A model generated the notes under the pieces. The model was given only the letters and a program-made list of their open reading frames with translations. It was not told the origin of the DNA and made no database searches. The translations under genes were made by a program, and so were the position numbers. From Candidatus Desantisiibacteriota bacterium (GTDB lineage: Bacteria > JACRDZ01): DNA of 8,524 nt. Shown here piece after piece: positions 1 to 5,960 of the stretch (the first letter of the stretch is position 1; each line of letters starts with the position of its first letter). The stretch covers positions 1-8,524 of the forward strand of contig JACQWU010000321.1 of assembly GCA_016209155.1 (NCBI GenBank). The letters run 5' to 3'.

Positions 1-77
1 TTTGCTAACTCCTTATAATAATCAGCATTTTTTTTGTAAAATATATATTCTTTTTCTGTCATTTGCAGGTATTCCAT
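1..77 (-). CDS. 5' end of an unidentified gene downstream of recG (partial)
   Basis: An open frame begins with ATG at 77-75, directly after the recG stop codon (TAA at 80-78), and runs off the left edge after 25 codons. The visible protein begins MEYLQMTEKEYIFYKK and continues with NADYYKELA; it is rich in Lys, Glu and Tyr and reads as soluble and helical. A second in-frame ATG at 62-60 could be the true start. Neither start has a clear Shine-Dalgarno sequence, so translation may be coupled to recG termination. The zero-gap junction argues for co-transcription with recG and the lipoprotein gene. No family can be named from 25 residues. In many bacteria rsmD or coaD follows recG, but this N-terminus does not look like either. 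It could also be a short chance frame. Confidence 0.5.
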   Translation of the reverse strand, partial: MEYLQMTEKEYIFYKKNADYYKELA

Positions 78-2177
78 TTAGACAGAAAAGTCTTTTAATC
101 TTGTATTAATAATTTTTTTAAGAGGAAGATTTGAAGCAGAGCTTAAATCAATGTCATTATTAATAATTTCAAAAGCATCGCGTCTGGCTTTTGAAAGTAT
201 GTCTCCGTCACGTACCAGGTTTGCGAATTTAAATTCCGGGATTCCGTGTTGTCTTGTCCCTACGAATTCGCCCGGACCGCGGATCAAGAGATCTTCTTCC
301 GCTATTTTAAATCCGTCTGCTGTGCTTGTAAATATTTTTAACCGTAGTATACTTTCTTCGCTTAAATTTTTACCCGTTAATAATATACAGTATGATTTAT
401 AGCTTCCGCGTCCTATTCTGCCTCGTAATTGATGCAGTTGCGCAAGGCCAAAACGTTCTGCATGTTCTATTAACATGATGGAGGCATTTGGAACGTCTAT
501 CCCGACTTCAATAACTGTTGTTGAAACTAAAATTGATATTTTATTTTCTTTGAAATCCCTCATGATCTGTTCTTTTTGCAAAGTTTTCATTTTGCTGTGC
601 AAAAGAGCAGCCTTAAATTCAGGAAAAATATCCCGGGATAGATGTTCTGCCATAATTGTAGCAGCTTTCAAATCCATTTTTTCAGATTCATCAATTAAAG
701 GATAAACTATATATACCTGACGTCCCAAAGTTATCTCTTTACGCATGAAATCATATATAATATTTCTTTTGCTTTCGTTACTCCAGCGCGTAAGAGGAGG
801 AGTGCGTCCCGGCGGCAATTCGTTAATTATCGAAACATCCATATCACCGTAAAGAGTAATAGCAAGTGTTCTTGGAATTGGAGTTGCAGTCATGACCAGA
901 GTGTCGGGATTTAATCCTTTTTGAGCCAGTTTATTTCTTTGTACAACTCCAAAACGATGCTGTTCATCTATTATAATAAGACCAAGTTTGTTGAATATAA
1001 CTTTTTCCTGTATCAAAGCCTGTGTCCCGACTATTATTTTTATTTCTCCTCTTTGGATTTGCTGATATAGTAAATCTTTTTCTTTTTTTTTGATTTTACC
1101 TGCAAGTAAAGCCACTTTTATGGGAGTATTGAGGAGTAAATTACATAAAGTCCTGTAATGCTGTTCCGCAAGAATTTCTGTAGGAGCCATTATTGCAGAC
1201 TGGTAATCGTTTGTACAGGCTATGAGCATTGAAAACACGGCAATTATCGTTTTCCCTGAACCTACATCTCCCTGAAGTAATCTAAGCATGGGTCGCGGAG
1301 ACTTCATATCAGCCAAAATTTCATCCAGAACTTTTTTTTGAGAATCGGTAAGGGAAAACGGCAGCGATTGAGAAAAACCTGTTATCAAAGGAGATTGGAC
1401 AGAGAAACTTATTCCCGGAGAAACTTTTATTCCTGCGCGTCTTTTTCCTAAAGCAAGTTCAAGGAGAAAGAATTCCTCATATATCATCCGTTCTCGTGAT
1501 TTTTTCATCTGATCAAATGAAGATGGAAAATGTATTTCATATAATGCTTTGGAAAGAGACAGGAAGGAATATTTTTGAATGATATCAGCAGGCAAAACAT
1601 CAGAGATAATATTTGTAAACTGACTTAATAATAAAAATATGGTTTTACGAAAAAATTTTTGTGTAAGAGACCCTGTAAGAGGATAAATTGGAACAATTCT
1701 GCCCATATTAACATTGTCATGTGGAACATCTCCACTTTCTTCATCCTCATCAAGAATTTCGTATTCAGGTGAATTTATTTCAGGGCGGTGGAATTTATTA
1801 AGTTCTATTTTTCCGACCATGACTATTCCGGAATTTTTTTTTAATACATCCTTAAGATAAGGCTGATTAAACCATACAGCTTCAACAAAACCTGTATTAT
1901 CGCCAATAATAGCTTTAAATATGTGCCTTATATTGCTTCTATGAGGTATGTATTCACCTGTGCTTATAACTTTGCCATGAATAACAACTTTTTGACCTAT
2001 TGCGAGATTTTTTATAGGGATTATGTGCTTACGGTCATCATAGTCGCGCGGAGGGAAAAAAATCATGTCCTGTACTGTTATAATATTCAGATTTTTTAAA
2101 CAGGAGGCTCTTTTAGGACCTACTCCTTTGATGTACTGGACAGGAGTATCAAGGTCTTTGCTATTAATATCATTCAT
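78..2177 (-). CDS. recG: ATP-dependent DNA helicase RecG
   Basis: This is a 699-residue RecG, the usual family length. RecG is a monomeric superfamily 2 translocase that regresses stalled replication forks and remodels branched DNA and R-loops. The N-terminal part has a helix-hairpin-helix-like segment (YIKGVGPKRA, about 15-24) and the OB-fold wedge domain (about 60-145). The helicase core shows Walker A GDVGSGKT (303-310), APTEILAEQH (331-340), the DEQH box (404-407), the TATPIPRT motif (430-437), STTVIEVGIDVPNAS (552-566) and QLRGRIGRG (583-591). LIRGPGEFVGTRQHG (631-645) is the RecG-specific TRG-type motif that couples ATP hydrolysis to translocation. All key residues are present and the frame is intact. 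The ATG at 2177-2175 is preceded by AAAGGT, which overlaps the stop of the upstream lipoprotein gene, so the two are probably one transcript. Identification is essentially certain. Confidence 0.98.
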   Translation of the reverse strand: MNDINSKDLDTPVQYIKGVGPKRASCLKNLNIITVQDMIFFPPRDYDDRKHIIPIKNLAIGQKVVIHGKVISTGEYIPHRSNIRHIFKAIIGDNTGFVEAVWFNQPYLKDVLKKNSGIVMVGKIELNKFHRPEINSPEYEILDEDEESGDVPHDNVNMGRIVPIYPLTGSLTQKFFRKTIFLLLSQFTNIISDVLPADIIQKYSFLSLSKALYEIHFPSSFDQMKKSRERMIYEEFFLLELALGKRRAGIKVSPGISFSVQSPLITGFSQSLPFSLTDSQKKVLDEILADMKSPRPMLRLLQGDVGSGKTIIAVFSMLIACTNDYQSAIMAPTEILAEQHYRTLCNLLLNTPIKVALLAGKIKKKEKDLLYQQIQRGEIKIIVGTQALIQEKVIFNKLGLIIIDEQHRFGVVQRNKLAQKGLNPDTLVMTATPIPRTLAITLYGDMDVSIINELPPGRTPPLTRWSNESKRNIIYDFMRKEITLGRQVYIVYPLIDESEKMDLKAATIMAEHLSRDIFPEFKAALLHSKMKTLQKEQIMRDFKENKISILVSTTVIEVGIDVPNASIMLIEHAERFGLAQLHQLRGRIGRGSYKSYCILLTGKNLSEESILRLKIFTSTADGFKIAEEDLLIRGPGEFVGTRQHGIPEFKFANLVRDGDILSKARRDAFEIINNDIDLSSASNLPLKKIINTRLKDFSV

Positions 2178-2193
2178 AATAAATCGTTACCTT

Positions 2194-3498
2194 TTAGTCT
2201 TTTTCATTTAACCATTCGGATATTTGTTCTGCTACACCATTATTACTGCTTTCAAGATGCAGATTAGAATGTTCATAGAGTAAATTAAGCCCGTTTTTAT
2301 CCGAAAATTTTTTATAATATTTCCATCCGCTTATTGCGGCTATTTCACGTCCCTGTGTAAAGTCTTTTTCAAAACCAAGTTCATGCTCCAGATGAAGATA
2401 AGCAGCGCTCATAACACTCACACACATATCAGTTCTTACCAGCAAATTTTCATTAATCACACCCGCAATAAGATAATATTTTGTATGGATATCATTTTTG
2501 TTGTAATCTTTGTTTATTTGAAAAAATTTTGAACCTGTAATTAAATCCTGAACCCCCGGAAAAGTTTCCGCAAGCTTCCGAGCAGCTTTTGGAAAAAGAA
2601 CAGGAATAAATTCCGTTAAATTGCCGCCGTTATTAGGGGTTCCTATCATTATTAATTTATTTACATTTCTATCCATTTTAAGCTGTTCAATTGCGAATCT
2701 GGCTACAAGTCCGCCCATGCTGTGTGCAATAATATCAAATTGTACATCAGAATTGTTTTTATTAATTAAACTTATAAGCCATTCAGCATTATTTTTTATT
2801 TCATTACCGCTTGCATATTGATAAAAAATTATATTATCGTAATATTTTAAATTGTAAATACTTTTAAAGAGATTATTCATGTTTTTTGGCCCTGAAGAAA
2901 CTCCGTGTATAATCATACAGTTTTTTTCAGCAGGATTATTAAAAAAATTTTTAAGAGTTCCCTGCCTGGTCTCTATTAATTTGTTCTGTTGAAACAGATT
3001 GGCAATTAATCCTTCTTTTGCAGGAAAACTTAAACAGATGAAAATTCTATTTAACGTTGTATCCATATTTTCTTTTTCTAACGGTGATATTTTAGCATGC
3101 AGAAGGCTGTCTGAACTGTCAAATTGGCTTGTTATTTCTCCCCATGAACCTTGTGCGAAATTAAAATAACACAGGGTTAATTGATTTTTATCACCGGAAA
3201 ATATTAAAGAAAATAATTTTTCTGATAAGGGCATTTCTATCTGGATATCTCCGCCGGGTTTAAAGGTATTGTTTGTTTCTATAGAAAAAGACGGAAATAA
3301 TGGAGAAATATTTGGAATAAATATCGGTTTGATTTCAATATTACCTTTGGGTAATATCCCGGGAGATGTTAGAACCTTAATATTATATATTATATTGTTT
3401 GATTCAAAATTTTTGATTATTTCTTTAGTTTTAACAGGTAAAATAGTGCATCCAGTCCACAACAGTAAACTACTGAGAATAAAAATTTTTTTTTTCAT
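2194..3498 (-). CDS. Predicted lipoprotein with alpha/beta-hydrolase (lipase/esterase-like) domain
   Basis: A 434-residue protein. It starts with a lysine-rich n-region and hydrophobic stretch ending in LLWTGC, a lipoprotein signal with the acylated cysteine at C17. The tryptophan at -3 is unusual for a lipobox. It should be exported and membrane-anchored. Residues 18-190 are a beta-rich region I do not recognise. From about 194 it reads as an alpha/beta hydrolase: MIIHGVSSG (195-203) is oxyanion-loop-like, AHSMGG (258-263) is the nucleophile elbow with Ser260, and GTPNNGG (286-292) follows as in lipases and PGAP1-like esterases. D357 in RTDMCVSV and H410 in YEHSNLHL are good candidates for the rest of the triad. 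The substrate is unknown; lipid or ester hydrolysis is an inference. The ATG at 3498-3496 has GGAG nine nt upstream (3508-3511), supporting this start. It is first in an operon with recG, with no obvious functional link. Confidence 0.85.
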   Translation of the reverse strand: MKKKIFILSSLLLWTGCTILPVKTKEIIKNFESNNIIYNIKVLTSPGILPKGNIEIKPIFIPNISPLFPSFSIETNNTFKPGGDIQIEMPLSEKLFSLIFSGDKNQLTLCYFNFAQGSWGEITSQFDSSDSLLHAKISPLEKENMDTTLNRIFICLSFPAKEGLIANLFQQNKLIETRQGTLKNFFNNPAEKNCMIIHGVSSGPKNMNNLFKSIYNLKYYDNIIFYQYASGNEIKNNAEWLISLINKNNSDVQFDIIAHSMGGLVARFAIEQLKMDRNVNKLIMIGTPNNGGNLTEFIPVLFPKAARKLAETFPGVQDLITGSKFFQINKDYNKNDIHTKYYLIAGVINENLLVRTDMCVSVMSAAYLHLEHELGFEKDFTQGREIAAISGWKYYKKFSDKNGLNLLYEHSNLHLESSNNGVAEQISEWLNEKD

Positions 3499-3520
3499 TA
3501 TTGTAGTCTCCGAATTAAAT

Positions 3521-3540
3521 TAATTAACCATGGCTAATTA
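3521..3540. promoter_or_regulatory. 20-bp near-palindrome, operator-like
   Basis: TAATTAACCA at 3521-3530 is followed directly by TGGCTAATTA at 3531-3540. Nine of ten base pairs are symmetric around the centre between 3530 and 3531; only A3527/C3534 fails. It overlaps the candidate -10 element and the predicted transcription start of the lipoprotein-recG operon, the position expected for a repressor operator. Just upstream, TAGAAAA is repeated at 3541-3547 and 3551-3557, exactly 10 bp apart. The binding protein is unknown. Confidence 0.4.
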
Positions 3541-3542
3541 TA
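3537..3542 (-). promoter_or_regulatory. Candidate -10 element of the lipoprotein-recG operon
   Basis: Reading the minus strand, TATAAT lies at 3542-3537, which would place the start of transcription near 3530 and give a leader of about 32 nt before the lipoprotein ATG. No good -35 hexamer is visible 16-18 nt upstream, so the promoter may need an activator or may be misplaced in this very AT-rich DNA. Confidence 0.4.
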
Positions 3543-3564
3543 GAAAACCATAGAAAAATATTTA

Positions 3565-3753
3565 GATATTAATGATTTGAATTGATGAGCATTTATATAG
3601 AACTTTAAAGCTTCTAAATGAATCCAATAAACAATTATTTTTTATTGTAATCCCTATTTTTTTAAATTTCAAGTTTTTTTTGCCGGCATCATCATAATTA
3701 TTATAAAATTCTTTATGACCGGGATCCACGGGTTCTCTGCAATCAGCATGAAT
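3565..3753 (-). pseudogene. Possible remnant of a small protein gene (63 open codons, no good start)
   Basis: The minus strand is open from a TGA at 3756-3754 to a TAA at 3564-3562. The upstream half reads like real protein (ADCREPVDPGHKEFYNNYDD, then AGKKN) and the downstream half is lysine- and isoleucine-rich. There is no ATG: the only plausible start is GTG at 3729-3727, without a Shine-Dalgarno site. The same frame farther upstream also reads protein-like but is broken by TAA and TGA. This could be a decayed gene, or chance in a long AT-rich gap. I cannot name a family. Confidence 0.2.
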
Positions 3754-3756
3754 TCA

Positions 3757-3902
3757 AATCAGATAATGTTTTTATGCAAATTTTTCTAAATGATTATGGG
3801 ATTTTAATATGGCACTAAATTTAATTAATAGAATTGATGGAGATGAGAAATTGTACAGATAAAATAGGAAAATATATTGAAAATAAATAGTATAATATAC
3901 AT
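3757..3902. other. AT-rich intergenic stretch, no supported gene
   Basis: This is the remainder of the 454-bp gap between the lipoprotein gene and the cold-shock gene. It holds only tiny frames, such as a 17-codon ATG frame on the plus strand starting near 3810, none with a ribosome-binding site. TATAAT occurs at 3891-3896 on the plus strand but has no matching -35 and would fire straight into the terminator. I see nothing else that can be supported. Confidence 0.6.
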
Positions 3903-3937
3903 AAAAAAAGCCTGAATAAATGTATTCAGGCTTTTTT
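3903..3937 (-). terminator. Rho-independent terminator after the cold-shock gene, bidirectional in form
   Basis: A nine-base-pair perfect stem, GCCTGAATA (3910-3918) with TATTCAGGC (3923-3931), closes a four-nt loop. It is flanked by seven A residues (3903-3909) and six T residues (3932-3937). On the minus strand this gives a stem followed by a U-tract, 15 nt beyond the stop codon of the cold-shock gene. The symmetric A and T tracts mean it could also stop plus-strand transcription. Confidence 0.95.
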
Positions 3938-3952
3938 AGGTCACTTTATTAA

Positions 3953-4153
3953 TTATTTAACTCTTACATTAACTGCTTGAGAACCCTTTGGGGTTTTTTC
4001 AATTTCAAATTCAACAGCTTGCCCTTCGCTCAAAGTTTTAAAACCGTCACCAGCTATTGCTTTGAAATGTACAAATATATCCTCTCCTGATTCAGGAGTG
4101 ATAAATCCATAACCTTTTTTGTCATTAAACCATTTTACAATTCCATTTTCCAT
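3953..4153 (-). CDS. csp: Cold-shock protein, CspA family
   Basis: A 66-residue single cold-shock domain, the standard length. These proteins bind single-stranded RNA and DNA in the cytoplasm and act as RNA chaperones that melt secondary structure. The protein begins [21 protein letters not shown]1 is KGYGFI (13-18) and RNP2 is DIFVHF (25-30), with the nucleic-acid-binding aromatics W8, F9, Y15, F17, F27, H29 and F30 in place. The C-terminal half has [20 protein letters not shown], a typical ending. The ATG at 4153-4151 lies nine nt from a very strong Shine-Dalgarno sequence (AAAGGAGG, 4170-4163). It has its own promoter and terminator, so it is monocistronic. Which of the organism's Csp paralogues this is cannot be told. 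Confidence 0.97.
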   Translation of the reverse strand: MENGIVKWFNDKKGYGFITPESGEDIFVHFKAIAGDGFKTLSEGQAVEFEIEKTPKGSQAVNVRVK

Positions 4154-4273
4154 TACTTACTACCTCCTTTCATAGTCAGTATAATCACGATATAGTAAAT
4201 AATGGCAGAACCAAAAACTTTTGATATAAATAATTCAAATCATGTTTTGAAATTTCTACTACTAATTACTACA
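4154..4273 (-). promoter_or_regulatory. Long 5' leader of the cold-shock mRNA
   Basis: The predicted transcript has about 120 nt before the ATG. Long leaders on cold-shock mRNAs are known in enterobacteria, where in cspA the leader refolds with temperature to change translation and stability. Here one visible pairing is TTACTA (about 4200-4195) with TAGTAA (about 4162-4157), which would flank the Shine-Dalgarno site. A thermosensing role is inference from leader length and gene identity. Confidence 0.4.
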
Positions 4274-4279
4274 AATAAT

Positions 4280-4308
4280 ATAATAATACTAACATTAATA
4301 ATTGTCAA
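4280..4308 (-). promoter_or_regulatory. Sigma70-type promoter of the cold-shock gene
   Basis: On the minus strand a perfect -35 TTGACA (4308-4303) is separated by exactly 17 nt from TATTAT (4285-4280), five of six matches to the -10 consensus. The start of transcription should fall near 4273. It is one of the two strongest promoters by sequence in the window and points only at the cold-shock gene. Confidence 0.8.
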
Positions 4309-4372
4309 GTATTTTTTAGATTTTAAATTTTCTATAGAGATCGAAGCCTCCCCTAAGGTTTTGCAGGGTTTT

Positions 4373-5299
4373 TCATAATAACCTTTCAAGAATTTTTTTA
4401 GTACCTTCAGATTTATTCATTGTGAAAAATTGGATCCCTGGAGCTCCGTTTTCGATCAAAGTCCTGCACATTGACATAATATGATCCTCGCACACTTTTT
4501 TGATATATTCCTCATCATCCTTATGAGTATCGAGTATTTCTTTGAATTTTTTTTCTATGCTGATTCCCATTTGTTTTAAAATAAATGTAACTTGAGAATA
4601 TTTTTCCAATGGCATGACTCCGGGAATTATAGGAATATTTATGCCAAGCTTGCGCGCATTTTCTACAAATTTTAGATAGACATTTGTGTCAAGAAACATC
4701 TGTGTTACAATATAATCCGCGCCTTTATCAACTTTAATTTTCAAATTTTCCAAATCCTCTTTTAAGGTTTTTTCTCCATTTATAGAAATACATTCATTAT
4801 GTCCCTCAGGATACCCGGCAACAGCAATTCCAAAATTAATTGCTTCCAAAATTTCACCGGGTAATGAAGAAAGATAAATTCCATTATTCATTTTTACTAT
4901 CTGCTCGACTAATTCTGATGCATATTTGTGGCCTTCAGGATGAGGGATAAAATTTTTTTGACCTTTTGGAGGATCACCTCTTAATGCCAGAACGTTTTCA
5001 ATCCCGGAGTACTTCATTTCCATTAATAGATTTTCAACATCCTGCTTTGACTTTGCCACACATGTGAAATGCACTACACTTTCAATACCATATTTTTTTT
5101 TGATATTAGCAGCAATTGCAATTGTACCGCCGCGTGCACTCCCTAACGCACCGCCTGTAACACTGACAAATCCCGGATTAAAAGATATCAGTTTATCAAT
5201 TGTTTCATAAATATTATTCAATGATTCTCCATTTTTAGGAGGAAATACTTCCAATGAAAAAATGGGTTTACCTTTGTTATATAAATTTGCAATTTTCAA
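4373..5299 (-). CDS. metF: 5,10-methylenetetrahydrofolate reductase
   Basis: MetF is an FAD-dependent TIM-barrel enzyme that reduces 5,10-methylene-THF to 5-methyl-THF, for methionine synthesis or in the Wood-Ljungdahl methyl branch. With the TTG start at 5299-5297 it has 308 residues, matching short bacterial MetF. Visible motifs are FSLEVFPPK (14-22, Glu17 being the likely general acid), FVSVTGGA, VLALRGDPP (103-111, with the conserved Asp109), VAGYPEGH (160-167), YIVTQMF with Gln200, and APGIQFFTMN (286-295). The frame stays open upstream to a TTG at 5356, but that would add 19 untypical residues, has no ribosome-binding site and would start inside a hairpin. AAAAAAGGA lies nine nt before the TTG at 5299, so that start is preferred. 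No clear terminator follows it; transcripts may continue into the cold-shock promoter region. The neighbouring genes do not reveal which pathway it serves. Confidence 0.95.
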   Translation of the reverse strand: MKIANLYNKGKPIFSLEVFPPKNGESLNNIYETIDKLISFNPGFVSVTGGALGSARGGTIAIAANIKKKYGIESVVHFTCVAKSKQDVENLLMEMKYSGIENVLALRGDPPKGQKNFIPHPEGHKYASELVEQIVKMNNGIYLSSLPGEILEAINFGIAVAGYPEGHNECISINGEKTLKEDLENLKIKVDKGADYIVTQMFLDTNVYLKFVENARKLGINIPIIPGVMPLEKYSQVTFILKQMGISIEKKFKEILDTHKDDEEYIKKVCEDHIMSMCRTLIENGAPGIQFFTMNKSEGTKKILERLL

Positions 5300-5318
5300 T
5301 TTTGAGGGTCCTTTTTTG
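5297..5318 (-). promoter_or_regulatory. Ribosome-binding site and TTG start of metF
   Basis: On the minus strand AAAAAAGGA ends at 5309 and is followed by nine nt and then TTG AAA ATT GCA. No ATG lies between the in-frame upstream region and the conserved FSLEVFPP motif, so a TTG start is required. Spacing singles out this one. Confidence 0.75.
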
Positions 5319-5333
5319 ATGAAAAGATAATAC

Positions 5334-5363
5334 CTGAATCTTGCTATGCAATGCAAGATTCAG
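5334..5363. repeat. Perfect 11-bp inverted repeat in the metF leader
   Basis: CTGAATCTTGC (5334-5344) and GCAAGATTCAG (5353-5363) pair perfectly around an eight-nt loop. In the metF transcript the stem would begin about two nt from the predicted 5' end and finish 15 nt before the AAAAAAGGA ribosome-binding site. No T-tract follows on either strand, so it is not an intrinsic terminator. Either a 5'-terminal mRNA-protecting stem-loop or a DNA operator fits its position. Confidence 0.85.
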
Positions 5364-5371
5364 AAAATATA

Positions 5372-5400
5372 AAAATACTATATTTATAATTATTTGTCAA
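5372..5400 (-). promoter_or_regulatory. Promoter of metF
   Basis: On the minus strand a perfect TTGACA (5400-5395) is followed after 17 nt by TATTTT (5377-5372), a four-of-six -10 match. Initiation should occur near 5365, immediately before the inverted repeat. This places the metF -35 within about 10 bp of the -10 of the divergent Nudix gene. Confidence 0.6.
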
Positions 5401-5407
5401 TTTAGTG

Positions 5408-5413
5408 TATAAT
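5408..5413 (+). promoter_or_regulatory. -10 element of the Nudix gene, implying a leaderless mRNA
   Basis: A perfect TATAAT at 5408-5413 would start transcription at about 5420-5421, that is, on the ATG itself. There is no Shine-Dalgarno sequence before that ATG. No convincing -35 is seen 17 nt upstream (5385-5390). Confidence 0.45.
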
Positions 5414-5420
5414 ATAAATT

Positions 5421-5960
5421 ATGAATAAATATGAAGATGAAGAAATTTTAGATATTATAAATAATAAAGGGGAAATAATAGGTTCTATGCCGCGTTTTAA
5501 AATACATGGAAATCCTGCTTTGATCCATAGAGTGGTACATGTGCTTGTATTCAACAAAAGCGGTGATTTATTTCTGCAAAAACGCTCAATGAATAAAGAT
5601 GTTGCCCCCGGGAAGTGGGATACTTCAGTTGGCGGACATGTAAATCATGGAGAGACAATACATAGTGCGATCGAGCGTGAGACCATGGAAGAACTTGGCA
5701 TAACTTTGCCGCAAACTAAATTTTTATATGAATATATTCACTCAAATTCTTTTGAAACAGAACTTGTCCATACATTTTTCTCCATATATGATGATGAGAT
5801 AATTTTCAATAGAAGTGAGATTGAAGAGGTACGTACATGGAGTATAAATGAAATAAAAGATGCTCTTGGAAAAGGAATTTTGAGTGATAATTTTGAACAT
5901 GAATTTAAAATGCTTTCCTCTGTGTTCGGATGTGCGACTAATCCAATAATGAACCTGTAG
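5421..5960 (+). CDS. Nudix hydrolase, isopentenyl-diphosphate isomerase-like subgroup
   Basis: A 179-residue Nudix protein. The complete Nudix box runs from G72 to I94: G72, five residues, E78, seven residues, R86-E87, then E90-E91, L92, G93 and I94. The metal-binding REXXEE glutamates are intact. The start EEILDIINNKGEIIGSMPR and the segment FLQKRSMNKDVAPGKWDTS resemble the YfcD/Idi-like group, whose members hydrolyse small nucleoside or isoprenoid diphosphates. The exact substrate is unknown, and the Idi-type active-site Cys and Glu cannot be assigned. The ATG at 5421 suits the family N-terminus but lacks a ribosome-binding site. The stop TAG (5958-5960) lies inside the repeat element at 5930-6050, and residues from about 171 (CATNPIMNL) are probably element-derived, so the native end may have been replaced. 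The gene is divergent from metF and convergent with the U32 gene, whose frame overlaps it antisense by 223 bp. Confidence 0.9.
   Translation: MNKYEDEEILDIINNKGEIIGSMPRFKIHGNPALIHRVVHVLVFNKSGDLFLQKRSMNKDVAPGKWDTSVGGHVNHGETIHSAIERETMEELGITLPQTKFLYEYIHSNSFETELVHTFFSIYDDEIIFNRSEIEEVRTWSINEIKDALGKGILSDNFEHEFKMLSSVFGCATNPIMNL

Noticed and set aside
151-705. Plus-strand open frames of 83 and 76 codons
   Set aside because: They lie antisense inside recG, whose motifs are intact, and have no family-like features.
2621-2821. Plus-strand 66-codon frame
   Set aside because: It is antisense to the catalytic part of the lipoprotein hydrolase gene and has no independent support.
3269-3523. Plus-strand 84-codon frame
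   Set aside because: It is antisense to the start of the lipoprotein gene; its hydrophobic composition simply reflects AT-rich antisense sequence.
3716-3790. 24-codon plus-strand frame beginning MTGIHGFSAI
   Set aside because: It is very short, has no ribosome-binding site and lies opposite the more protein-like minus-strand stretch.
5334-5363. Intrinsic terminator for metF attenuation or for the Nudix side
   Set aside because: No run of T follows the stem on either strand, so it lacks the form of a Rho-independent terminator.
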